From NCBI GenBank assembly GCA_017996845.1, contig JAGOGF010000060.1, positions 1 through 14,139 of the forward strand: 14,139 nt of DNA. Reading direction: 5' to 3'. Positions within the stretch are counted from its first letter, which is position 1; each line of letters begins with the position of its first letter. This document shows, piece by piece, positions 1 to 7,050 of the stretch. The translations under genes and the position numbers were made by a program. Source of the stretch: Butyrivibrio sp. GTDB lineage: Bacteria > Bacillota_A > Clostridia > Lachnospirales > Lachnospiraceae. The notes under the pieces were generated by a model. It worked only from the letters and a program-made list of their open reading frames with translations. It was not told where the DNA came from and made no database searches.

Positions 1-1781
1 TCAAGTGTTTTTTGCGTGCTTGTTATCTTATTCTCAAACTGGCTCTGCATATCTTCCCTGAGGTAATCATATGCTTTCTGTGCAGAATCAATCTGCGTCT
101 GAATATTTGCCTTGTCCGTTGCATTGGCAGCAGATGCAAGATTTGCTTTCAGTGTTGTAAGTGTAGTATCTATGGTCTTCAGATTATCCAGTGTTTTCTG
201 CAGATCTTCAACATCCCTTTTGATTCCGGTAGTAAACACCTCATCTGCTGTTGTATTTACTGCAATAGTCTGATTATACCCGACATCGTATTCCATGATA
301 TGACTGCCGCTACCACCATTATACACGATATTATTATTTGTGCACTGAAACAGATTTTCAGGTCTGATATCACCCTTATCCCACTCTGATTTGTCATATA
401 CCACATCGATTGTTTTAACATTTGTCAGGTCATTCAGTCCGGATAACTTGCCTTTCAAAGAGCTGCTGAGAAGCAACTCGCCTGTGACTGCATTAAATAC
501 ACACTTGTCTGTGCCCGATGATGCAAGAGTGCTATAGTAACTATCAATATCCGCTTCTGAAGTCGTACTGGTAATGGTCGCATCAGGAATCACGGTATAC
601 TCCTGATAAGAAGCGTTTACACTTCCATTTGCGGTCAGCTGTATCGTCGAATCTGGGTTTCCTCCGCTGCGAGCAGTATAGGTTCCGTCTGTATTAACTG
701 TAACTGTATATGCATTTCCATTTGTACTTGTCACAGCCATCGTATAAGGTTTGTCAACAGCTCCTGTAACGGGTACTTTCAGACTGTCTGCTGTTCCTGA
801 AGCATTAAAACTCACTGTTGAAACAGTTGCATCTGAAATTGTTGCCGAAGTGGAAACAATTCCTGTTGGCAGCGTTCCGGCTGCAACACCATTTGCATTT
901 AAGGTAAGCGAATCCGTTCCAATCATCACCGTATATGTCCCATTACTGTTCAAAGTTGCTGTATAGCTTTGTCCATTCAGACTCACTGTATTTCCAGGTG
1001 TCCCGACTGTTCCCGATGTTGGAACCTTTATGCTGTAGGTAATTCCGCTTGTGTCTTTATAATTAAGTGCTACTACCTTATCTGCTGAACCGGAGGAAAG
1101 TGACGAAGTTGCAGGAACCGCCATCGCTGTCCGATATTTCAGAGAAACAGATCCACTGTCCATATCTGAATAAGAAAGCCGGATTCTCCCGACTGCAGTC
1201 TGTGTAATCCCCGCTTCCGTAGGCGTTCCAGTCGTTGCGGTAGAAATATTATATGCTCCCAGAACTCTGCTGGACGATCCGACATCGGAAGCATTAAACT
1301 CATCATTAATACCGGTATAGGCTTTTGTGGTTGCTGAATCAAACGTCAGACTGGTATCGGTTCTATATCCTGTAAAAACATATCTTCCTGCATAATCCAC
1401 ATTCCCTGTGGAATAGTATTCATCTGATAAGGCGCTCATCTGCGTTACGATTGTTGTCAGATCAGATATTCCCAGATATTTGTTGGCACCCTTTGTTGCC
1501 TGCTTCCCGGCATCTGTCAGTACCGATGTCACGGTAGAAAGTGCATCCTCCGTCACCTGGAGCCAGCTGCTGGCATCTTTTGCATTCTTTTCATAATATT
1601 GAGACAGTTGTGCTACATTACTGCGAAGTCTGAGTGCACGGATCGCAACTACCGGATCATCCGACGGTCTTGTAATCTTTTTACCTGTTGATGTCATGGT
1701 ATTAAGTGTATCTTCATTGGTTTTATTGATATTAATATTGTATAGTGAATTATTCTGTACGATCTTATTGGTAATTCTCAT
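1..1781 (-). CDS. flgL: Flagellar hook-filament junction protein FlgL (3' end cut by window)
   Basis: FlgL (HAP3) joins FlgK to the flagellin filament and is exported through the flagellar secretion channel. The N-terminus, beginning MRITNKIVQNN and followed by TRPSDDPVVAIRALRLRS (about residues 37-54), is the typical flagellin-like D0/D1 coiled region of clostridial FlgL. The ATG at 1781 follows a purine-rich GGGAAAGG, 19 nt after the stop of the upstream flgK. The frame stays open for 593 codons to the window edge, so the C-terminal helix and stop codon lie outside. The visible part is already almost twice the length of the 317-residue E. coli protein. The extra length is a Thr/Ser/Gly-rich beta-type insert of about 300 residues with an internal duplication (residues 252-316 and 335-404). 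The end in view (DAQ-rich helix near residues 560-590) resembles the start of the C-terminal D1 helix. Two cysteines lie in the insert. It is the last visible gene of the flgM operon. Confidence 0.9.
   Translation of the reverse strand, partial: MRITNKIVQNNSLYNININKTNEDTLNTMTSTGKKITRPSDDPVVAIRALRLRSNVAQLSQYYEKNAKDASSWLQVTEDALSTVTSVLTDAGKQATKGANKYLGISDLTTIVTQMSALSDEYYSTGNVDYAGRYVFTGYRTDTSLTFDSATTKAYTGINDEFNASDVGSSSRVLGAYNISTATTGTPTEAGITQTAVGRIRLSYSDMDSGSVSLKYRTAMAVPATSSLSSGSADKVVALNYKDTSGITYSIKVPTSGTVGTPGNTVSLNGQSYTATLNSNGTYTVMIGTDSLTLNANGVAAGTLPTGIVSTSATISDATVSTVSFNASGTADSLKVPVTGAVDKPYTMAVTSTNGNAYTVTVNTDGTYTARSGGNPDSTIQLTANGSVNASYQEYTVIPDATITSTTSEADIDSYYSTLASSGTDKCVFNAVTGELLLSSSLKGKLSGLNDLTNVKTIDVVYDKSEWDKGDIRPENLFQCTNNNIVYNGGSGSHIMEYDVGYNQTIAVNTTADEVFTTGIKRDVEDLQKTLDNLKTIDTTLTTLKANLASAANATDKANIQTQIDSAQKAYDYLREDMQSQFENKITSTQKTL
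570..1028 (-). repeat. Tandem beta-domain repeat coded within flgL
   Basis: Two consecutive blocks of about 65-70 codons in the flgL insert share a pattern. Block 1 (about 834-1028, residues 252-316) begins KVPTSGTVGTPG and contains YTATLNSNGTYT and LTLNANG. Block 2 (about 570-779, residues 335-404) begins KVPVTGAVDKPY and contains YTVTVNTDGTYT and IQLTANG. The blocks are divergent copies recognisable at the protein level. They probably fold as duplicated surface beta domains; the fold is inferred. Confidence 0.75.
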
Positions 1782-1800
1782 ACGATACCATGCCTTTCCC

Positions 1801-3654
1801 TTATACGCCGGTTTCCAGAATCAGACGGTCATATATTTCTGTTAATGTCTGAATCATTTTGGATGCCAGTGTGTAAGAATTGGAATACTGCACCATAGCC
1901 TGTGCCTCTTCGTCTTCATCAACACCTGATACGGAAAGTCTCTGATTGCTGATGGTATTCTCCAGTGAAGTATAGGTTGTCTGCATTGTTTTGGAATTGC
2001 TGGAATTCAGACTGACATCTGCCAGAACCTTATCCAGAAACTCTCCTGCAGTTGCTCCTCTGAAAATATCCTTTTCCGTTAACATTGTCTTAAGTGCAGT
2101 CAAATTGCCATTCTCATCCGCACCCTCTGTTTTATCAGCTTTTGTGGATAAAAGGTCTGCATTCTCATCCAGTGCACTGCTAAGTGCAAAATTTTTTGCC
2201 GTCAGTTGATAATAGCCCTTATTGGTCATTGTAAGCTCATCATAACTATATTGTGCAGAGGAGTCTGTTGTTTTGTCTGCTGTAAGCATATAGGTACCGG
2301 CACTTCCATCAGAAGTATATCCATTTACCATGATCTTATTTACTTCGCTTGAAAAATTCCTGATCCATTCATTCATCTGTTCCATATAGTACGGAATCCC
2401 TTCATAGGAAACCGCATTTCCAACCTTGCAGGTGTCTCCGGAACCGCTTGATATCCTGCTTACATCCTGACCTTTGGTAAGTGTGAAGGTATATCCACCC
2501 GATCCATCATATTCCCATGAATCATACTGATAGGTTCTGCTTCCGATGGTGATCTTCCCACTTTCCGGAAGTGTCGATTTGTTCATATCTGAAAGATAGG
2601 ATGCGCTCGTACCAATAGTAATTTTCCCCTCACATGTACCGTCTGTACTGGCTGTCCACGTACCACTTGTTCCATGAAAATACTGACCATTGTTGCCATC
2701 CCGCATTTCAATCAGGCCTTCCAGTGAACCACCGATATTCTCATTATCCATCCTGAAATCTCCAAGATAATTTCCAGATCCATCCTTATAATCAGAGCTG
2801 GCCCATTTGATATCATATAATCCCGTAATATCATTCTGATTCGTACTGTCACTTGATTCACGTGCAACACAGACCAGTTTCTTGTATTCATACATATCTA
2901 CAAGCGACTGTCCTCCGGCAATGGATACCTGATAACGTGTAGCGCCTGTGTTTCTGGTCGGATCATTCTCATCTATAACCTTTGATTCTTTAACATCTAC
3001 ATTGACAAGCTTTGAAAGATCATCTACCAGCTTATCCCTCTTATCGCGAAGATCATTTGCGTTTGTACCAGTCATCTCAACTGTATTGATCTGCTGGTTC
3101 AGTGTTGCAATTTCTTCCGCAATTGAATTAACCGAATCTGTTGTTGTTTTAATTTCATCATTCAGATCACTTTGTTCTGCCTGTAGATTTCCACTGATAT
3201 TGTTAAAATACTCAGTAATACCTGAAACAGAAGACAGAAAAGTTTTTTTAGTTGTTGTTGTGGCAGAAGCATTCATCGCTGACTGCAATGTTGACGTTAT
3301 TTGGGTAAAAAGAGACGAAAAGCCGGTCGTTCCGTTATCATCCAGATAATTTTCAACCAGATTGTCATAATACTGCTTCTGTGTATATTCTCCCAAAAGT
3401 GTTTCGTTATTCCGATACCTGGTATCATAAAAACTGTCCCGGACGCGTTCGATTGATATGGTATCAACACCTGCGCCGGCACAGCCATAGGTTGTAAAGG
3501 TACGAAGTGCACTGGATGCCTCCTGTACAACCTTCTGCTTTGTATATCCCGTCGTATCTGCATTTGATACATTATTTGCAGTTGTATTATAGGCAGCCAT
3601 TGCAGCGCGCAGTCCTGATGCCGCAATATTCAGTCCAAAAAACTGAGATGACAT
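1801..3654 (-). CDS. flgK: Flagellar hook-associated protein FlgK, copy B (617 aa)
   Basis: FlgK (HAP1) is the first junction protein on the hook tip. Residues 1-45 carry the rod/hook-type N-terminal motif: GLNIAASGLRAA followed by TANNVSNADTTGYTKQ. The coiled D1 region includes LNQQINTVE and NDLRDKRDKLVDDLS (about 185-215). The C-terminus (about 573-617) is the typical FlgK helix, with GVDEDEEAQAMVQYSNSY and a final LILETGV. The central region (about 230-450) is a variable beta-rich insert holding a short internal echo (GKITIG at 343-348 and 366-371). The length of 617 exceeds the 547 residues of E. coli FlgK. The ATG at 3654 has AAAGGAG five nt upstream, 27 nt after the preceding flgK. Four cysteines (58, 262, 341, 409) are unusual for an exported flagellar protein. 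It differs strongly from the adjacent flgK, so it is a specialised paralogue rather than a recent copy. Confidence 0.93.
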   Translation of the reverse strand: MSSQFFGLNIAASGLRAAMAAYNTTANNVSNADTTGYTKQKVVQEASSALRTFTTYGCAGAGVDTISIERVRDSFYDTRYRNNETLLGEYTQKQYYDNLVENYLDDNGTTGFSSLFTQITSTLQSAMNASATTTTKKTFLSSVSGITEYFNNISGNLQAEQSDLNDEIKTTTDSVNSIAEEIATLNQQINTVEMTGTNANDLRDKRDKLVDDLSKLVNVDVKESKVIDENDPTRNTGATRYQVSIAGGQSLVDMYEYKKLVCVARESSDSTNQNDITGLYDIKWASSDYKDGSGNYLGDFRMDNENIGGSLEGLIEMRDGNNGQYFHGTSGTWTASTDGTCEGKITIGTSASYLSDMNKSTLPESGKITIGSRTYQYDSWEYDGSGGYTFTLTKGQDVSRISSGSGDTCKVGNAVSYEGIPYYMEQMNEWIRNFSSEVNKIMVNGYTSDGSAGTYMLTADKTTDSSAQYSYDELTMTNKGYYQLTAKNFALSSALDENADLLSTKADKTEGADENGNLTALKTMLTEKDIFRGATAGEFLDKVLADVSLNSSNSKTMQTTYTSLENTISNQRLSVSGVDEDEEAQAMVQYSNSYTLASKMIQTLTEIYDRLILETGV

Positions 3655-3681
3655 ATTTACTCCTTTCCGGCATCACAAAAC

Positions 3682-5337
3682 TTATGATCCAAGCGTTGTA
3701 ACCACATGTTCCAGCATTGCATTTACAACATTGATGTATCTGCTGGCTGCATTATAGGCATTTTGAAACTCAATCATAAACTGAATCTCCTCATCGCTGG
3801 AAGCACCTACAATCTGCTCCCTTGCATTGGAAATTGTTGTCACGGTTGTTGCCTGATTTTCTGCTATGCTTTTACTTACCGTTCCGGTATTGGCCACCTG
3901 AGAAACAAGACTGCTGTAATAATTCTGCAAATTTGTAGTTGTTGCAACATTTGGATTAAGCGTATACTTCTGTGTCGTAAAAGCTGTTTTCAGCGCATTT
4001 GCAGCATCCGTATCTTCATTTCCATCAGCTGTCTTAAATGTATTCAACGATGGCTGCTGCAGCAATGCCGCATTGATCTGGGTATTCATGATTGTAAATC
4101 CGGTGCTGTTGCTTCCCGCCTGGTGTGTGGCATCAATTGTATAATTCAGACTGCTGGAAGGATCAATCTGTGTGAACATCCAGTAATCTGAAGTGTTTCC
4201 GCTGCCGGAAAGTGTAGCCGGATTACTCTTTGCATTCTGCAGTACCGTATTGATAGCAGAAAAAGTGCTGTTGCACAGCTGGTCAAATTCCGCTTCGGTA
4301 TTCATGATAACAGATTGGGAGATATTGGTATTATAATAACTTCCGGTTGTATCATCCTGTATATCATGATAGGTCGCATTATGATCACCTCTTGCAAGAA
4401 GTGTAGACCGGAGTTTACCAACATCTGTATTCATATCGGTAGAAATTGTCTGCGTCATATCATAAACATGCGCACCGCTGATATCCTGAGAAGTTGTTCC
4501 GTCTGCATTTGTTATTGTCTTTGCAGCAAATTCCCAATATGGGGTGTTGTAATTGCAGGCACTTTCTGAAGTATCACATGCCATATGATTAACATGATCC
4601 GTTGCAACAAACTGTGTTCCTTCGAAGCTTACCAGAACATTTCCATAGGTATCCTCTTCATAATCTATATTACCGAGTGCTCCAAGTTTATCAAGAAGCG
4701 TATTTCTCTCATCTCTGAGATCATTTGCATGCTCTACGCCGCCACATTCAATTTCAACAATCTGCTGATTGAGTTCTTCAATCTGATCGCCATATGTATT
4801 GATCTGATCAACAGTCTTGGAAACGGTATCATTGAGATTGGACTGGTAATCTGTCAACCCCTTATATACTGCCTGTGCACGTTCTGTAAACTCATTGCAC
4901 CTTGTTACAAACGTACTCTGATTTACCGTTGAAGTAGGATCCTTTGCCAGTTCCTGCACCGATGTCCAGAGATTTCCAAGTGTATCCGCAAATTCAGCTC
5001 CATTCATCTCCTGCAGCTGATCCTCCACCTCCTGAATGGTAGAATAGGACACATCATAGAATCCGCTTCTCCCGCTTTCAAGGCGATAGGAAGCATCCAG
5101 AAATGTGCTCCGTACCTGTTTGCAATTGCTGTAATTGACTCCCAGTCCGATCTGCTGCCATGCTACTGCAGAATTACTTTTAGACAATGTGCTGTAGGAG
5201 CGTGTTCCCTGTGATACCTGCTGTCTGGTATAGCCGCTTGTATCAATATTGGACATATTGTGGGCAGTTGTATTCAGTGCATTCTGTGATACCTGAAGTC
5301 CTGAAGTACCCACATACAGATTTGCCATAAGTGACAT
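3682..5337 (-). CDS. flgK: Flagellar hook-associated protein FlgK, copy A (551 aa)
   Basis: This is the first of two adjacent flgK genes and the closer in length to E. coli FlgK (547 aa). The N-terminus has the FlgK/FlgE-type motif GTSGLQVSQNALNTTAHNMSN followed by DTSGYTRQ. A D1 coiled region follows (LNQQIVEIE at 189-197, then NDLRDERNTLLDKLG at 205-219). The C-terminus carries SSDEEIQFMIEFQNAYNAASRYI (513-535) and ends MLEHVVTTLGS. The ATG at 5337 is favoured because GGAAAGGTG sits about 8 nt upstream; the alternative ATG at 5328 would be too far from it. Six cysteines (72, 147, 198, 254, 261, 355) are atypical for an exported axial protein. A 102-nt gap separates it from flgN upstream. 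Whether both FlgKs assemble in one junction or replace each other cannot be told from sequence. Confidence 0.93.
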   Translation of the reverse strand: MSLMANLYVGTSGLQVSQNALNTTAHNMSNIDTSGYTRQQVSQGTRSYSTLSKSNSAVAWQQIGLGVNYSNCKQVRSTFLDASYRLESGRSGFYDVSYSTIQEVEDQLQEMNGAEFADTLGNLWTSVQELAKDPTSTVNQSTFVTRCNEFTERAQAVYKGLTDYQSNLNDTVSKTVDQINTYGDQIEELNQQIVEIECGGVEHANDLRDERNTLLDKLGALGNIDYEEDTYGNVLVSFEGTQFVATDHVNHMACDTSESACNYNTPYWEFAAKTITNADGTTSQDISGAHVYDMTQTISTDMNTDVGKLRSTLLARGDHNATYHDIQDDTTGSYYNTNISQSVIMNTEAEFDQLCNSTFSAINTVLQNAKSNPATLSGSGNTSDYWMFTQIDPSSSLNYTIDATHQAGSNSTGFTIMNTQINAALLQQPSLNTFKTADGNEDTDAANALKTAFTTQKYTLNPNVATTTNLQNYYSSLVSQVANTGTVSKSIAENQATTVTTISNAREQIVGASSDEEIQFMIEFQNAYNAASRYINVVNAMLEHVVTTLGS

Positions 5338-5439
5338 CGCATGATCACCTTTCCGATTTTTTTATATTATTATCTGCAAAAAAACAGCAGGCACACATCG
5401 TCTGTCTGTTCCTGATCACCGCGAAATGATACCCCGCAT
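5338..5439 (-). other. Intercistronic gap between flgN and flgK copy A
   Basis: This 102-nt stretch is much longer than the 19-27 nt gaps elsewhere in the operon. On the minus strand it contains two copies of GGTGATCA (one near the flgN stop, one at the flgK ribosome binding site), a short CTGC/GCAG hairpin enclosing seven T residues, and an A/T-rich segment with TATAAA. No convincing sigma-28 element or supported small gene was seen. It may hold an internal regulatory or mRNA-processing site; this is inference. Confidence 0.4.
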
Positions 5440-5958
5440 TTACTGCTTTGCATCAAATCCGCCGTTCCCCGGTCCGATAACATCACCTGATGTGCCTGCT
5501 GTCTTTGTGTAATTTGCCGTTTCGGGAGCTCTTTTCGAAGCTTGCAGGATGTTCATCTCGAACTGCACCATCTCCAGAGAATTCTGTAACAGTGCCTGAT
5601 TCTGGCTGTTCACACGCTTGACATTATCCGCAACATTTTTTAATCTGTCGCGTTCGGCCGCCAGCTGTTTCTGTTCCGTTGGTCTTTTATCCAACATTCG
5701 AACCAGATCCGTCAGTTTTAATGTTGTAACATCCTTGTTGAGCACATTGGCAATATCTTTCATCGCAGACTGTCTTTCTTTCTCCAGTCTCGCAATCTGT
5801 GCTACAATGCGCTGCTCCTCATCCGTGATTTCTGCCAGAACATTCAAATCTCCTGATACGATGATCGGTGTTTTTTTACTTGATAATCCCAACAGTTCTT
5901 CGTAGTAATTGCTTTCCTGTCTGATAATTACAATCAGATCTTCCATCAAACTTGCCAC
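5440..5958 (-). CDS. flgN: FlgN-family flagellar export chaperone
   Basis: FlgN proteins bind the C-terminal helices of FlgK and FlgL in the cytoplasm and deliver them to the export apparatus. This 172-residue protein is almost entirely helical: a Glu/Leu-rich N-terminal helix (SLMEDLIVIIRQESNYYEELL), a long charged helical hairpin (about 45-135), and a flexible Gly/Asn-rich tail. This is the usual FlgN architecture and length for Firmicutes. The start is GTG at 5958, with AGGAGG eight nt upstream; the in-frame ATG at 5946 is too far from that site. It lies 22 nt after flgM and directly before the two flgK genes, the expected position. Sequence conservation is weak across the family, so the identification rests on the helical pattern and gene order as well as similarity. 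Confidence 0.87.
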   Translation of the reverse strand: MASLMEDLIVIIRQESNYYEELLGLSSKKTPIIVSGDLNVLAEITDEEQRIVAQIARLEKERQSAMKDIANVLNKDVTTLKLTDLVRMLDKRPTEQKQLAAERDRLKNVADNVKRVNSQNQALLQNSLEMVQFEMNILQASKRAPETANYTKTAGTSGDVIGPGNGGFDAKQ

Positions 5959-5980
5959 GGGATCATCCTCCTGTAATCAT

Positions 5981-6262
5981 TCAGATACCTTCTGCTGCGC
6001 TGTACTTGCTCAGAAGTTTATCTGTAAAGCTCTCATTGTCAATGTCATAAGATCCGTTCTGAACAGCCTGTTTAAGCGGAGCAACAACATTTTCCCTGAT
6101 GTCGGGGGTTTCTGCCAGTGCCTGCTTTACAGTCTGTATATCCTTACCGACAGATGAAATCTGTACCGCATCCGTACGTCCTGCCTTTTCTGTTTTGGCA
6201 GCCTTCTGAACTTTGCTGCTGTTATAAACCTGCTGAATCTGATTATATGCCTCTATGCGCAT
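5981..6262 (-). CDS. flgM: Anti-sigma-28 factor FlgM
   Basis: FlgM binds sigma-28 (SigD/FliA) in the cytoplasm and holds it inactive until the hook is complete, coupling late flagellar genes to assembly. The 93-residue size is normal. The N-terminal half (1-50) is charged and probably disordered. The C-terminal half carries the FlgM signature DIRENVVAPLKQAVQNGSYD (54-73) followed by SFTDKLL (78-84), the sigma-binding helices. The ATG at 6262 has AAAGGAGG seven nt upstream. It is the first gene of the operon, 22 nt before flgN, and is preceded by a sigma-28 type promoter, so it should be made under the control of the sigma factor it inhibits. Confidence 0.93.
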   Translation of the reverse strand: MRIEAYNQIQQVYNSSKVQKAAKTEKAGRTDAVQISSVGKDIQTVKQALAETPDIRENVVAPLKQAVQNGSYDIDNESFTDKLLSKYSAAEGI

Positions 6263-6309
6263 ATATCCGCCTCCTTTCCAGGAAGTATATAATTATTTTT
6301 CTATAATGT

Positions 6310-6336
6310 TTATCGGTCATTCACCGAATTACTTTA
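6310..6336 (-). promoter_or_regulatory. Sigma-28 (SigD/FliA) promoter of the flgM operon
   Basis: On the minus strand TAAA (6333-6336) is followed by a 15-nt spacer and ACCGATAA (6310-6317). The known sigma-28 consensus is TAAA-N15-GCCGATAA, so 11 of 12 specified bases match with exact spacing. The predicted start of transcription is near 6302, about 40 nt before the flgM ATG. The element faces flgM only. Confidence 0.88.
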
Positions 6337-6388
6337 GAGTGAAATTTTATTTTTCTTTTTGCGCTATCATGCTTTATTCGTTTCGATG

Positions 6389-6394
6389 TATAAT
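6389..6394 (+). promoter_or_regulatory. Candidate -10 box for the uncharacterised gene at 6442
   Basis: A perfect TATAAT lies 48 nt before the chosen start codon, but no good -35 hexamer sits 16-18 nt upstream (the best is ATCATG). Transcription would start near 6401, which would exclude the upstream TTG start at 6397. A weaker sigma-28-like reading of the same stretch (TATA at 6389, then ACCGATTA at 6407-6414, spacer 14) also exists, so which sigma factor acts here is open. Confidence 0.45.
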
Positions 6395-6441
6395 GATTGC
6401 ATGCCCACCGATTAAACAGTAAATCTGAAATGAGGTTATCA

Positions 6442-7050
6442 ATGCTGACAGCAAATAATATTTCGAAAGACTATATGGAAGAATGGCCGCTGCATTATTA
6501 TGAAATAGAAGATATTTCTGAAAGAGAGCATGCTCTTACTGCATTTCTCGCACAGCATCCGGACTCTCTCGATGATCAGAAACGTCTGGTACTTTTGCAT
6601 AAACGTTTTGGTGATCATACAGCAAACCGCGGTGACCGTTTCATGGCTGCCTGGATGATGATCCAAATCTCCGGAAACAGCAGCGTTCATTTTCTGAATC
6701 GCAAACGCATGGAAAAAGAACTGCGCAAAAATCTGCAGGCACTTTGTATCTTGGACTTTGAAAAAGATGATATTCTGGTTCAGGAGTGGTATGATTTTGC
6801 CCGTCGTTTTCTGTATTCCTGTACAAGCTGCAAATCCTATGGTTCTACCCTGTGCGGAATGTTTCCGCTCAAAGACAAAACAGTAGCTGCAAAAATCGCT
6901 TCGGAAATTGACCATGTTACCCGCATTATTCCCCTGACTTTCGGTCTTGCAAAAGAATGCGAGCCTTTCCGGCAAATTGTTGTTGACACATATATCAAAA
7001 CCATTGAGAATGGACAGTCCTTCTGGGACGACTATTGTCAGTCAGTATAA
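6442..7050 (+). CDS. Uncharacterised cytoplasmic protein with a cysteine cluster (202 aa)
   Basis: I do not recognise a function. It resembles a Lachnospiraceae-restricted family of unknown function (possibly DUF6553, from memory only). There is no signal peptide or membrane segment. The protein is predicted mainly helical: an acidic N-terminal part with DISEREHALTAFLAQHPDS (24-42), a central segment DRFMAAWMMIQIS (65-77) and a basic stretch RKRMEKELRKNL (87-98). Six cysteines include C127-x2-C130-x7-C138, with C173 further on, a spacing that could bind a metal. The start at 6442 is chosen because TGAGG at 6431-6435 lies six nt upstream; the longer TTG start at 6397 has no ribosome binding site and would precede the predicted transcript start. 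The gene stands alone, divergent from flgM and convergent with the mglB-like gene, whose stop region it overlaps by 13 bp. A role in motility is possible from position only. Confidence 0.75.
   Translation: MLTANNISKDYMEEWPLHYYEIEDISEREHALTAFLAQHPDSLDDQKRLVLLHKRFGDHTANRGDRFMAAWMMIQISGNSSVHFLNRKRMEKELRKNLQALCILDFEKDDILVQEWYDFARRFLYSCTSCKSYGSTLCGMFPLKDKTVAAKIASEIDHVTRIIPLTFGLAKECEPFRQIVVDTYIKTIENGQSFWDDYCQSV

Noticed and set aside
3706..4191. 161-codon open frame on the plus strand
   Set aside because: It lies entirely antisense to flgK copy A, has a Cys/Ile-rich composition typical of reversed coding sequence, and lacks a ribosome binding site.
5360..5432. Small coding frame in the flgN-flgK gap
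   Set aside because: Only about 24 codons from a GTG with no ribosome binding site, and of low-complexity composition.
6397..6441. TTG start extending the uncharacterised gene upstream
   Set aside because: No ribosome binding site, and it would precede the transcript start predicted from TATAAT at 6389; the ATG at 6442 has TGAGG at the right distance.
6439..6975. 178-codon open frame on the minus strand
   Set aside because: It is antisense to the better supported gene at 6442-7050, which has a ribosome binding site and promoter-like element; the reverse frame is Phe/Cys/His-rich and resembles nothing known.
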